A DNA stretch of 64,000 nucleotides from the NCBI RefSeq assembly GCF_011045035.1, contig NZ_JAALAA010000005.1, positions 186,001 through 250,000 of the forward strand. The letters run 5' to 3'. Of this stretch, positions 21,467-29,516 are shown piece by piece (position 1 is the first letter of the stretch; each line of letters begins with the position of its first letter). The position numbers were made by a program, and so were the translations under genes. The DNA is from Nocardioides turkmenicus (GTDB lineage: Bacteria; Actinomycetota; Actinomycetes; Propionibacteriales; Nocardioidaceae). Below the pieces are notes generated by a model, which worked only from the letters and a program-made list of their open reading frames with translations, was not told the DNA's origin and did not search any database.

Positions 21467-22860
21467 CAGAACCTCACACCTGCCGCCTTGCCGACCCGGA
21501 GGATGCTCGCCAGCTCCTTGGCCAGTGCGACCTTGTCGGTACCAGGGGTCGCCTGGATCGTGATGTAAACCTGCTGGCCGCCGCCGGCCCCGGCACCGCC
21601 CTCGAGCGAGAGCGCGCGCGGGTCCAGGGCACCCTCGACGGCCTGGGCAGCGGTGCGGGCGTACTTGTCGACCCCGGATGCGTAGCCCTGCATGGTGAAC
21701 TTGCCGATCTCGGCGAACACCTTGGACGGCGACCTGATGCCAAGCAGCGACTTGGCCTTGCCGACCGCATCACCGATCGGTCCCGTGACGGCGGAGATCA
21801 GCCGGGAGGCGTACTCCTGCACGCCGTCGATGAAGCCTCGCATCAGGTCTCGGCCGGCCGAGACCAGTCGACCGCCGAGGTTGCCCAGGGCGCGGATGAG
21901 GCGACCGGGCATGGCACGGAAGTAGGAGACGATCGTGGAGATTCGCTGGGAGATCGCCGAGCGCATGTTGGAGAAGAACCCGGCGATGGCGGCAGCCCGG
22001 GAGCGGATCCCGGCGGCCAGGCTGACCATGGCGCGGACGAATCCGGCGATGGAGCCGACGACCCGGGCCACGACCCGGATGACCGTGGAGAGGTAGCGCG
22101 CGTAGAAGACGATCAGGGCCGGGACGACCTTGCCGAGGATGAACTGGGCGACCTTCACCAGGACCGGCAGGATGCGCGTCTGGAAGGTCTGCCACAAGCG
22201 GCCGAGGATCGGCACGACCTTGGCCTGGATGATCCGCCACGCCTGGGCAAGGGCGGGCAGGACCGATGTCTGGATCGTCTGCCACAACTGGTCCAGGGCG
22301 GGCTTGATCGCTGTTACGAACATCTGCCACAGCCGCTTCAGGGCGGGCACCAGCTTCTCGTCCACGAAGGCCCGGAACTGGTCGTTGTTCTTGTAGAGCA
22401 CGACGAAGATCGCGGCCACGGCCGCAACGACCGCCAGGATGATGCCGAACGGTCCCAGCATGAACTTGGTGGCCGCGCCGATGGCCTTCTGGAGGCCGGG
22501 CATCTTCTCGAACGCGGCGTTCGCCAGGTCGGAGGCACCAGTGATACCCATGATCGCGGTGGCACCAAGTTCCATCTGCATGGCGGTGCCCTCGGAGATG
22601 ACCCCGGTGGCCTCCATCGCCCCGGCCAGGTCACCGATACCGCCGGCCACCTGGGCCGAGGTCGTGGCCATCGCGTCAGCGCCCTCACCAGCCCGGGACA
22701 TGCCCCGCTCCATCGAGTCGGCCGCGCGCTCGGCACGGTCCATGCTGCGCGCCGCCGAAGTCATCTCGGTGTCGACGGTCGAAGAGAAGGTCTTGACGCT
22801 CTGGGTGGCCTTCTCAGCCTCGGCCAGAATGCTGATGCGGATCGGTCCAGCCATGGTCAC
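21466..22860 (-). CDS. Tape measure protein, short
   Basis: 464 residues from GTG 22860 or ATG 22854 (MAGPIRISILAEAEK). An N-terminal coiled coil with repeated MDRAERAADSMERGM is followed by hydrophobic segments (PFGIILAVVAAVAAIFVVLY) and a helical repeat of about 21 residues containing LDQLWQTIQTSVLPALAQAW and LGRLWQTFQTRILPVL. Position after the frameshifted chaperone is diagnostic. At about 0.15 nm per residue, a known rule for tape measures, the tail would be near 70 nm, short for a siphovirus. Confidence 0.88.
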   Translation of the reverse strand: MTMAGPIRISILAEAEKATQSVKTFSSTVDTEMTSAARSMDRAERAADSMERGMSRAGEGADAMATTSAQVAGGIGDLAGAMEATGVISEGTAMQMELGATAIMGITGASDLANAAFEKMPGLQKAIGAATKFMLGPFGIILAVVAAVAAIFVVLYKNNDQFRAFVDEKLVPALKRLWQMFVTAIKPALDQLWQTIQTSVLPALAQAWRIIQAKVVPILGRLWQTFQTRILPVLVKVAQFILGKVVPALIVFYARYLSTVIRVVARVVGSIAGFVRAMVSLAAGIRSRAAAIAGFFSNMRSAISQRISTIVSYFRAMPGRLIRALGNLGGRLVSAGRDLMRGFIDGVQEYASRLISAVTGPIGDAVGKAKSLLGIRSPSKVFAEIGKFTMQGYASGVDKYARTAAQAVEGALDPRALSLEGGAGAGGGQQVYITIQATPGTDKVALAKELASILRVGKAAGVRF

Positions 22861-23248
22861 TTCCTCCTCTTCTTGCTCAGCTCGATGAAGGCGTTGCGTT
22901 CGCCGATGGTCAGGTGTGGGTACTCACTCGGAGGCACCCCGGTAGCGAGGCAGAACGCGGCTAGTTGCTCTGCCCGCTCGCGGGATGCCGTCAGGCTTCC
23001 CCCGCGTCGATGTCCTCGTCTGCGCGGAAGTAGTCGGTCAACTCGCGCATGGTCGCGTCCATGGCGGCCTGCTTGGCTTCCTTGTCGGTCTTGCCCTCGC
23101 GGCGGTGCTCGGTGAACAGCAGCGCGCGGAGGAACATCATCGGCTTGTCCTTCAGCGAGGTGATCTCGCCGAACGCCTTCTCGATCGCGATCTCATCGAA
23201 GCCGTTGAGGCTCTCGAAGACCTCGTCAGCCGTCTTCTCGGATGTCAT
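22857..23248 (-). CDS. Tail assembly chaperone, frameshifted long form (G-T)
   Basis: A -1 slip at 22997-23003 lets ribosomes pass the G stop and read SLTASREAEQL-like sequence (SLTASRERAEQLAAFCLATG), then SEYPHLTIGERNAFIEL and a lysine/arginine end at 22857. This second part matches the T segment of siphovirus chaperones in actinophages. The product would be about 130 residues. T-frame coding extends exactly to the tape measure start, which supports it. Confidence 0.75.
22991..23248 (-). CDS. Tail assembly chaperone, short form (G)
   Basis: 85 residues from ATG 23248 (MTSEKTADEVFESLNGFDEI), overlapping the upstream gene stop by ATGA. It contains EHRREGKTDKEAKQAAMDAT and ends DEDIDAGEA. It corresponds to lambda gpG: it coats the tape measure during tail assembly. 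A longer upstream frame exists but would overlap the preceding gene by 126 nt. Confidence 0.8.
   Translation of the reverse strand: MTSEKTADEVFESLNGFDEIAIEKAFGEITSLKDKPMMFLRALLFTEHRREGKTDKEAKQAAMDATMRELTDYFRADEDIDAGEA
22997..23003 (-). other. Slippery site for -1 frameshift
   Basis: The minus strand reads gggggaa, 4 codons before the G stop. After the slip the -1 frame is open to 22857. Its location is where lambda-type G/GT frameshifting occurs. Confidence 0.7.
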
Positions 23249-23625
23249 GAGTCGAACCCCTTGTCCTGGATGATCTTGTTGATGCCGTCCTCGAGCATCT
23301 GGACCGCTCGCGGGCCCACGACCTCGTCGGCCTTCTGCATGAACCCGACGCCGCGGATGCCTCGGGCTGGCCACCCGTAGTTGATGGCCCCGGCGTACGG
23401 GACGCGGGCGCGGCCAGCGGTGACGACGGCCTTGCCCTTGGCCCTGTTGCCTCGGATGGAGGCGCGGAGAGCGCCTGTCCGGGTAGGGGCGGCGGCCTGG
23501 GCTACGTCGGTCGCGGCCTTGGCCACGTCCGCCATGGCGTCCTTCAGGTCCTCGAGGTCAACGCCGATTTCCAGCAGGCCCTTGACGACCTGCCGGAGAC
23601 CCTGGACGCTGCCCTCGCCGGCCAT
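23245..23625 (-). CDS. HK97 gp10-like head-tail/tail completion protein
   Basis: 126 residues starting MAGEGSVQGLRQVVKGLLEI. The pattern APTRTGALRASIRGNRAKGK and PYAGAINYGWPARGIRG is the signature of the HK97 gp10 family (basic strand, then YA..vnyG). These proteins sit at the neck of siphoviruses. It lies between the tail tube and the tail chaperone genes, the usual place. Confidence 0.85.
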   Translation of the reverse strand: MAGEGSVQGLRQVVKGLLEIGVDLEDLKDAMADVAKAATDVAQAAAPTRTGALRASIRGNRAKGKAVVTAGRARVPYAGAINYGWPARGIRGVGFMQKADEVVGPRAVQMLEDGINKIIQDKGFDS

Positions 23626-23628
23626 CGG

Positions 23629-24048
23629 TCAGGCCGTGATCTTGATGGGCTTGCCGGTCAGCTTCCACTCGACCTCGATGGTCGCCACGGCGGTGGTGGA
23701 GTCGGTGGCCTCTGCGCCGAGGAAGTCCCCATCAGGCTCAGCGACGACGGCCACGAAGCCGTAGTGAGGCTGCGAGACGCTGGGGAGGTCGTTGCCGTAC
23801 GGGGCGTAGACGCCGTCCACCTCGGTGCCCACGCCGGTCCAGATGAGGTCCCAGAGCGTGGCCGAGGCGTGATCCTGCGCGATGGTCATCGCGAGGACGT
23901 ACTCACGCGAGCCGCCGGAGCGGGCCTCGGCGAAGGACATGAAGTCGGAGTCAGCCGCACCGCTGGTGATCTTGGCGACCGAGACCTCGTTGGAGCGGTC
24001 TACGGTCTCGATGTCGAGAGCGATGAGGCGGGGGATAACGCGTGCCAT
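23629..24048 (-). CDS. Major tail (tube) protein
   Basis: 139 residues from ATG 24048 (MARVIPRLIALDIETVDRSN), with aaaggaacgccacc upstream. Position immediately before the gp10-like and chaperone genes, length and beta-rich sequence (ATIEVEWKLTGKPIKITA at the end) fit a siphovirus tube protein. A longer frame from 24204 would overlap the tail terminator gene and is rejected. Confidence 0.75.
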   Translation of the reverse strand: MARVIPRLIALDIETVDRSNEVSVAKITSGAADSDFMSFAEARSGGSREYVLAMTIAQDHASATLWDLIWTGVGTEVDGVYAPYGNDLPSVSQPHYGFVAVVAEPDGDFLGAEATDSTTAVATIEVEWKLTGKPIKITA

Positions 24049-24062
24049 GGTGGCGTTCCTTT

Positions 24063-24404
24063 CTAGGCTCCCCGCACGCCGCGTACGACGATGCCCGGGG
24101 TGTTGACGGAACCGAGCACAAGCTCGGACGGGGTCAGGCTGGTGACGAGCATTTCGGCGGGATCGAGCGCGGCCAGGAGCGCGTCCTGGTTGGCCTCGAT
24201 CCACTTCTCAGCGGCCTCGATGTCGGCAGGGCTGGCAATCCAGATTTCCCACGTGTCGAGCCAGCCGAAGCCGTTGCTCGGCCGGGTGCGCTCGCCGAAC
24301 CGCACGAAGCCGTTGCCGGCGGTCAGGTTCTGCCGGTAGTACGGCGTCACCTTCAGCCCGGTCACGGTGCTGGCCGCAGCGGCGATGTCCTCGCGTGCCG
24401 TCAT
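24063..24404 (-). CDS. Tail terminator-like protein
   Basis: 113 residues beginning MTAREDIAAAASTVTGLKVT. Order (connector, this gene, tail tube) and length match tail terminator/completion proteins. It contains TWEIWIASPADIEAAEKWIE, a helical segment after two strands. Its start overlaps the stop of the connector by ATGA. The assignment rests mainly on position. Confidence 0.65.
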   Translation of the reverse strand: MTAREDIAAAASTVTGLKVTPYYRQNLTAGNGFVRFGERTRPSNGFGWLDTWEIWIASPADIEAAEKWIEANQDALLAALDPAEMLVTSLTPSELVLGSVNTPGIVVRGVRGA

Positions 24405-24742
24405 CCCAGCACCAGCTTCCGATAGGGCCGCTCGAGGTCGTAGACCAGCGGATCCTTGGACGGTGACCCGACGCGGACCTGGGCCGCGTTCACGTCGCTG
24501 AGGGTGACCTGCACGGCAAGCGGCAGGGCCTTTAGAGACAGGGCGACGTGCGTGCGTCGCAGCAGCGCCTGCGCCAGGGCGTCAGGCATCCACGTCGGGT
24601 CTTCGGCGTCGGTGGGGACCGTGCACTTCTTAGCCTGGTCCCCGACCTGGGCGTTCAGGGTGTCCTCGATCTCCGAGTCACTCCAGGAGTGATCGGTGCC
24701 CAGGTACGTCTTGACCGCTGCCAGGTCGGGGATCGTGGCCAT
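24401..24742 (-). CDS. Head-tail connector (adaptor) protein
   Basis: 113 residues starting MATIPDLAAVKTYLGTDHSW. The pattern AAVKTYLG...SDSEIEDTLNA..., DALAQALLRRTHVALSLKAL is typical of the gp6/HK97-type adaptor (four helices) following capsid genes. Seven nt separate it from the protease-capsid gene. Role: it docks on the portal to form the neck. Confidence 0.75.
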   Translation of the reverse strand: MATIPDLAAVKTYLGTDHSWSDSEIEDTLNAQVGDQAKKCTVPTDAEDPTWMPDALAQALLRRTHVALSLKALPLAVQVTLSDVNAAQVRVGSPSKDPLVYDLERPYRKLVLG

Positions 24743-24748
24743 GACGGA

Positions 24749-26341
24749 TCAGACCGTGATGTCGACGGTGATCTTGCGGATGCGGTTGGCGTCCAGGATC
24801 GCGCCGGCGGTGTAGCCGAAGAGGCCGACAGACAGGCCCTTGGCCACGGTGGGCGCGAGGGTGATCTGGAGCGGAGCCGACGCCCAGAACGGGGCGTAGG
24901 CGAAGTCACCGACGTACGACTTCATGTTGACGCCAGTCGCGCCCAGGGTCTTGGCCGGGATGTGGTTGTAGCCCGCCACGGTGAGCGATCGAGCGCGGGC
25001 ACTGGTGGTGCCGTTGGCGTTGCTCGGGTTGATCATCGGGAACAGCGGGCGATCCTGGCCGTCCTTGGCGTTGGCCAGCGTGGTGAAGGCGTCCCGGTGC
25101 GACAGCACGTCGCCCCAGAACTCCGAGCCGTCCTCGAACACAGCGCTGTTGAGGTTGGCCTGGTACTTCCCCACGATGTCGGCGTCGCCGGCCGGGATCA
25201 GGGTGCCGAGCTCGGCGAGCACAGCACCGTTGAGCAGCGCGGCGGCCTTGGTCTCCATCGCCTCCACGTAGAGGCGCTGAGCCTGCCGCCAGATCAGGCC
25301 GGAAACCTGCGGGTTTCCGCCGGCGTCGATGACCTCACGGGTCACGCTGTACTCGCCGGAGACAGCACCAGGGGTGACGGTCTGGCCGGTGGTGACGAAC
25401 GTGCCCTCCACGGCGGGCTCCTGACCCTCGACGTGGTCGGCAACCATGTCGGTGGAGCTGGAGAACTTCGGCACTACGAACGGGGTCGCGTCGTTCAGCC
25501 CACCCGCGTAGAGCGCCTTGTAGACCGGGGCGGCCTTCTCGATGTAGTCGACATAGAGGTCGGGCCGGTAACCGGTGGGGTTGACCTCGTTGACATCGGG
25601 GCTGTCAACCGGGGCGAACTGCTCAGCGATGAACTTGTCGAGCCGAGCGTGGGCCTCGTGGTCGCCCTTGGCGGCGGCGAAGATGTCCGCCGAGAACTCC
25701 TTCTGACCCGGGTTGCGAGCGCCGAAGGTGTACAGCGGAGCCTCCTTGACCGAGGTCTGGGCCCCGGCCGGGACGACCTCGCGGGAGGGGACGTTGAGGG
25801 ACGCGAAGCCCTCGGTGATTGCGGTGGTGACAGCGCTGAAGTCCTGGGGAGCCTCGGCCGTCTCGGTGGTGTCGCCCATGACGTGGGCTCCTTCCTGGTT
25901 GGACGCAGCGGATGCCGCGATCTTGGAGACGCGCGCTTCATCGAAGGCGGGCTCTGCGGTCAGAGCCACGTGCGTCAGGTGGAACTTCTCCTTGCCCTCA
26001 GGGCGGTAGAGGTTGACGGACAGGCCGTCATAGACGCCGCTCTCAGCGAGTGCCAGCGCCTCGTCTCCACGGGGGCCATCGGCCACCTTGAACTTGCCCA
26101 GGATCCCGGCGTCGGTCTCAGCGAGACTCAGCCCGAACCCGAAGGACGTGGAGCGGTCGTGATCCAGGTTGAGCTTCACGCTCTTGTAACTGGACCAGCC
26201 GATGTCACCCGCCGCGAACGTCACGGCCCGACCATCGATCGGGTTGACGCCGAACGGGACGATGAGTCCCTCGATCGTGCGGGACTCGGTGTCAACGGAG
26301 AACTGCTCTCCGCTGGCAGCGAAGGTGTAGGTATCAGGCAT
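24749..26341 (-). CDS. Prohead protease-major capsid fusion
   Basis: 530 residues. Residues 1-150 form an HK97-type prohead protease (S78-like): LNLDHDRSTSFGFGLSL supplies the histidine and YDGLSVNLYRPEGKE the serine. Residues about 160-200 form a scaffold-like linker, and residues 205-530 an HK97-fold capsid (YVDYIEKAAPVYKALYAGG, QVSGLIWRQAQRLYVEAME, PFWASAPLQITLAPTV). In most phages these are separate genes; fusions are reported from very small actinophages. Cleavage between the domains would be expected during maturation. The start overlaps the portal stop. Confidence 0.9.
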   Translation of the reverse strand: MPDTYTFAASGEQFSVDTESRTIEGLIVPFGVNPIDGRAVTFAAGDIGWSSYKSVKLNLDHDRSTSFGFGLSLAETDAGILGKFKVADGPRGDEALALAESGVYDGLSVNLYRPEGKEKFHLTHVALTAEPAFDEARVSKIAASAASNQEGAHVMGDTTETAEAPQDFSAVTTAITEGFASLNVPSREVVPAGAQTSVKEAPLYTFGARNPGQKEFSADIFAAAKGDHEAHARLDKFIAEQFAPVDSPDVNEVNPTGYRPDLYVDYIEKAAPVYKALYAGGLNDATPFVVPKFSSSTDMVADHVEGQEPAVEGTFVTTGQTVTPGAVSGEYSVTREVIDAGGNPQVSGLIWRQAQRLYVEAMETKAAALLNGAVLAELGTLIPAGDADIVGKYQANLNSAVFEDGSEFWGDVLSHRDAFTTLANAKDGQDRPLFPMINPSNANGTTSARARSLTVAGYNHIPAKTLGATGVNMKSYVGDFAYAPFWASAPLQITLAPTVAKGLSVGLFGYTAGAILDANRIRKITVDITV

Positions 26342-27530
26342 CCTGTGCCTCCTCGCTCGAAGGCGCAGGGAGCGCCGGCGGCTGGGTCAACGGGGCCTTG
26401 TGCTCGAGATCGCGGATCTCGTCCTGGCCGATCGCGCCCACCTCGAGGCCGAGCTTGTAGGACTCGAAACGGGTCTTGTCGTCGGCGCGAAGCAACTCGG
26501 CCACGCGCGTGCGAGCGTCGTAGCCACGGGGGCACACGTCGTTCATCGACAGGCGTTCCTCGACAGCGACCATGAACGGGCGCAGCGTGTCCTTGATGCG
26601 CGCCTGGTAGCGGTCCTGCGAGTTCTGGTAGGTGCGGCTGGTGGTCGAGACTGCGAGGTCTTCGGGGTCGACACCGGTCACGCGGGACAGCTCGAGGACG
26701 GCGTGCTGGCGAGCCTCAGCCAACTGGAGCTTCTGCGCGTCGAAGGGGTTCAGGTGGTAGTCGAACCCGGCAGGGACGTACCCGGTCGAGCGCTGATGGC
26801 GAGCGGCCAGCCACTGATCCAGGGCCGCGTCGACCTCGTCCTGGTCCGGGTCGTAGCCGTCACTGGGCTCGAAGTAGTCCGCCATCGGAGAGCCATCGGC
26901 GTACCGCAGGGCGGCCGCATCGAGTGTCAGAGATGCGCGGATCGCACGTGCGCCGGCCGTCAGAACCGCCTCGGTGGGGGAGTCGAAGCGGATCAGACGG
27001 GCGTCGGGGGCGTACTCCCACGTCATGCCCTGGTTGCCGTCCTGGGTGACGTACACCTTGCCGTCGATGCGCACATCGACGGTGCGCGGCTCGAGGCGGC
27101 GAACCTTGGTCGGGTAGCCGTGCCACCCGAACTCAGTGATGTACCACCAGGCCACGCCCTCGAACCACAGATCCTCGTACGTCTTCGCCATGGTCACCGA
27201 GCGCGGGGTGTTGCGCTCAGGCTGAGCCAGCAGCTCGGAGTAGGAGAGCGTGTTCTGTGGCCCGTAGAGGTCGACGGGGAGAGTGCCCAGCGTTCCCGGG
27301 ACCAGGTCACGCGCGCGCTTGATGGCGGGGACCTGTAGAGCCGAGCGACGAGAGACCGGGGCTTCAACGGCCACGGGATCCGAATACGCCGACAGGCCGA
27401 AGAAAGAGGCGGGGATGGACTCCGGGCCGATGGCGGCGAACTGGGCACTCTCCAGGGCTGTGGACGCAGCGGCGAGCTGGATGGCCTTGCCGGCCGCCAG
27501 CCTGTCACTGATTCGTCTCATCAACCCCAC
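26334..27530 (-). CDS. Portal protein (HK97 family)
   Basis: 398 residues. Typical portal features: SRRSALQVPAIKRARDLVPG near residue 65, TLGTLPVDLYG, the AKTYEDLWFEGVAWWYITEF block, and a late STTSRTYQNSQDRYQ with EERLSMNDVCPRGYD, matching the phage portal clip and wing. The protein forms the dodecameric DNA channel at one capsid vertex. It follows terminase and precedes the protease-capsid gene, with 8-nt overlap to the latter. Confidence 0.9.
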   Translation of the reverse strand: MGLMRRISDRLAAGKAIQLAAASTALESAQFAAIGPESIPASFFGLSAYSDPVAVEAPVSRRSALQVPAIKRARDLVPGTLGTLPVDLYGPQNTLSYSELLAQPERNTPRSVTMAKTYEDLWFEGVAWWYITEFGWHGYPTKVRRLEPRTVDVRIDGKVYVTQDGNQGMTWEYAPDARLIRFDSPTEAVLTAGARAIRASLTLDAAALRYADGSPMADYFEPSDGYDPDQDEVDAALDQWLAARHQRSTGYVPAGFDYHLNPFDAQKLQLAEARQHAVLELSRVTGVDPEDLAVSTTSRTYQNSQDRYQARIKDTLRPFMVAVEERLSMNDVCPRGYDARTRVAELLRADDKTRFESYKLGLEVGAIGQDEIRDLEHKAPLTQPPALPAPSSEEAQDA

Positions 27531-27542
27531 AAGGCAATGTTA

Positions 27543-27587
27543 TCTTGACATCAAGAATCTTTCAAACTGAGATGCTTGACATCAAGA
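27543..27587. repeat. Two palindromic sites between terminase and portal
   Basis: tcttgacatcaaga (27543-27556) is a 6-2-6 palindrome. gcttgacatcaaga (27574-27587) is a second copy with one changed base, 31 nt away, overlapping the terminase stop. The minus strand reads tgtcaag, the core of L5-type phage stoperators, so repressor binding inside the late operon is a possibility. Confidence 0.55.
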
Positions 27588-29504
27588 GACTTGTGTGCGG
27601 TACCGGCTCGGGGTGACCACCTGGCGGCGTACGACGGCAGCGGCGGCCGAGGCTGCCCGCGTCGCGGCCTTGATCGCGTCAGCACGCTCAGTGCTCCGGA
27701 TCCTTGGGCCGTCGACACCCGGCGAGACACGCAGCGCCAGCACTTGGCCCGACAGCGCCTCTGAGGCCGTGTGACGCAGCGTGCCCTCACGCAAGACCCG
27801 CATCAGCTCGCCCACCTGCGCACGCATGGCGGACGAGGTCGACTCGATACGGACCCGGTTGGCGCGCCACGCGGGATGATCCGCCAGTGACGAACCGACG
27901 ATGGCCGGCCGACGCACGCCCAGGAGTGACACCTGACGCGCCACCTCGTCCACGGTGGCGAAGTCGGTCACTCGGACTGTGACAGTGCCATCCGTGGCGC
28001 GCCACGCCTCCGCCAGAGACACACCCTGCTCGAACCACGATTCGACCGCGACAGCATCGGGAGCCGTCGCCGGGGCAGGGGAGTAGAGCGCCGACCAGGC
28101 GTCCGCCTCCAGCACCGGGCGACCCACCAGACGCTTCTCGGCGATCGTCCACACGTTGAGGTACTGCGCCATGAACCCACGCATCGGGTCCGGGTCATCG
28201 AACTCGGGGTCATCCTCGCCTGCCAGCGCAGCGGCGTACTTCGCCCGGATCATCCGTTCGCGGTCCGTGGACCAGTGCGGAGATGCTGCCCGCCACACAG
28301 CCGGGTCGCTCGGGTCGCAGTCGGCCAGGGCACCCCACAGCAGCAACAGGACATCCGGGTCAGCGAGCGTGAGCGCATTCGCCAGCTCGGTCCGCATCAG
28401 AGACGTGGCGCGACGGTGGGCCGTCGAGGTGAGAACGAGCTGCGGGTTGACCCGCTCGAGGGTGGCGGGCTCCAGGCCCTCGTTGATGGTGTCGGGCTTC
28501 ACGTCCCAGCACTCATCGCCCAGACCCAGGGAGCAGTCGTAGCCGTAGACGCCGTCCTGGGCGCGGACCAGCCAGCGAGCCAGGTCCGTCTCCACGGCCT
28601 CCTTGCCGTTGCCCTTGGTGACCGTCCAGCCGTACGCCTCGGCCCAGTTCCACGCCCCACGCTGGACCTCGCGGCAGATGTTCAGGTCAGAGCCCGTGTG
28701 GATGACGTTCTGAGGCTCGCCGAACAGCGACGGCCCGACCGCCATACGCCAAAGCGCGCCGCCACGCAGGCCCACCGACTTGCCCGCACGGCGAGGTGCG
28801 CTCTCGATCTTCTTCCGATGGCACAGGTCGCCCTCGGCGTCATGCTCCAACTGGCGGACCAGGCTGAGCTTCTGCCACCAGCGCATCGTGATCTGCTGTG
28901 TCGACTCGATCCACGGCACCGCCGCCACCCCGTCCTCGAGGTGCGTGCAGCCCTCCCAGCCGTACGAACAGACCGCAGCCTCCGGCACCGGAGTCATGTA
29001 CAGCGGCGGCGCAGCATCCTCCGGAAGCACCGCCAGATCCTCGAGCCACACATGCGCCCGCAGGTCGTGACTGGACCACAGCAGGGCCGCGTTGGGCTCC
29101 ACCGGTCGATCGGAGAGAGATCTTTGAAGGGGCGGAGGTTCTGTGGGTGTGGTGTGGTGGGGAAAATCGGTGGTCGGTGGTGGTGTGATCGCGGTTCGTG
29201 CGTCGCGTCGTCCTTGTTCGCGTGCCTTCTCGATGACGACGGACTGTCCGGTCTTGTCGCTGCACTTCCTGTGCTCGACTCGCCAGTTGCTGGGGTCCCA
29301 GGTGAGTGCGGGGTGGGTGGCTCGGGACTTGATGTGTCCGACTACCCAGGGCTTGGTCTTGTCGACCCGCTTGCCGCACTGTCCGCAGCGGGTGGGCCAC
29401 TTGGTGATCGTGGCCAGGTAGGTACGCGCGGCGGTGACAGCCGCCCCGCTCCAGGCTCGTGTTGAGCCGATGGCGGGGAGGCTGCCTCGCTGTCCTGCTG
29501 TCAT
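27582..29504 (-). CDS. HNH domain-terminase large subunit fusion
   Basis: 640 residues with aggagcgagcc before the ATG. Residues 25-95 carry an HNH-type domain: CGQCGKRVDKTKPWVVGHIK with a CxxC knuckle, then THPALTWDPSNWRVEHRKCS. A Pro/Thr linker (about 107-130) leads to the terminase: APRRAGKSVGLRGG (Walker A) near residue 240, DCSLGLGDECWDV (Walker B-like) near 325, and a nuclease half with TVRVTDFATVDEV and a late AVVRRQ. HNH genes usually sit beside terminases; here both are one polypeptide, which is economical in such a small phage. Confidence 0.88.
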   Translation of the reverse strand: MTAGQRGSLPAIGSTRAWSGAAVTAARTYLATITKWPTRCGQCGKRVDKTKPWVVGHIKSRATHPALTWDPSNWRVEHRKCSDKTGQSVVIEKAREQGRRDARTAITPPPTTDFPHHTTPTEPPPLQRSLSDRPVEPNAALLWSSHDLRAHVWLEDLAVLPEDAAPPLYMTPVPEAAVCSYGWEGCTHLEDGVAAVPWIESTQQITMRWWQKLSLVRQLEHDAEGDLCHRKKIESAPRRAGKSVGLRGGALWRMAVGPSLFGEPQNVIHTGSDLNICREVQRGAWNWAEAYGWTVTKGNGKEAVETDLARWLVRAQDGVYGYDCSLGLGDECWDVKPDTINEGLEPATLERVNPQLVLTSTAHRRATSLMRTELANALTLADPDVLLLLWGALADCDPSDPAVWRAASPHWSTDRERMIRAKYAAALAGEDDPEFDDPDPMRGFMAQYLNVWTIAEKRLVGRPVLEADAWSALYSPAPATAPDAVAVESWFEQGVSLAEAWRATDGTVTVRVTDFATVDEVARQVSLLGVRRPAIVGSSLADHPAWRANRVRIESTSSAMRAQVGELMRVLREGTLRHTASEALSGQVLALRVSPGVDGPRIRSTERADAIKAATRAASAAAAVVRRQVVTPSRYRTQVS

Positions 29505-29516
29505 GGCTCGCTCCTG

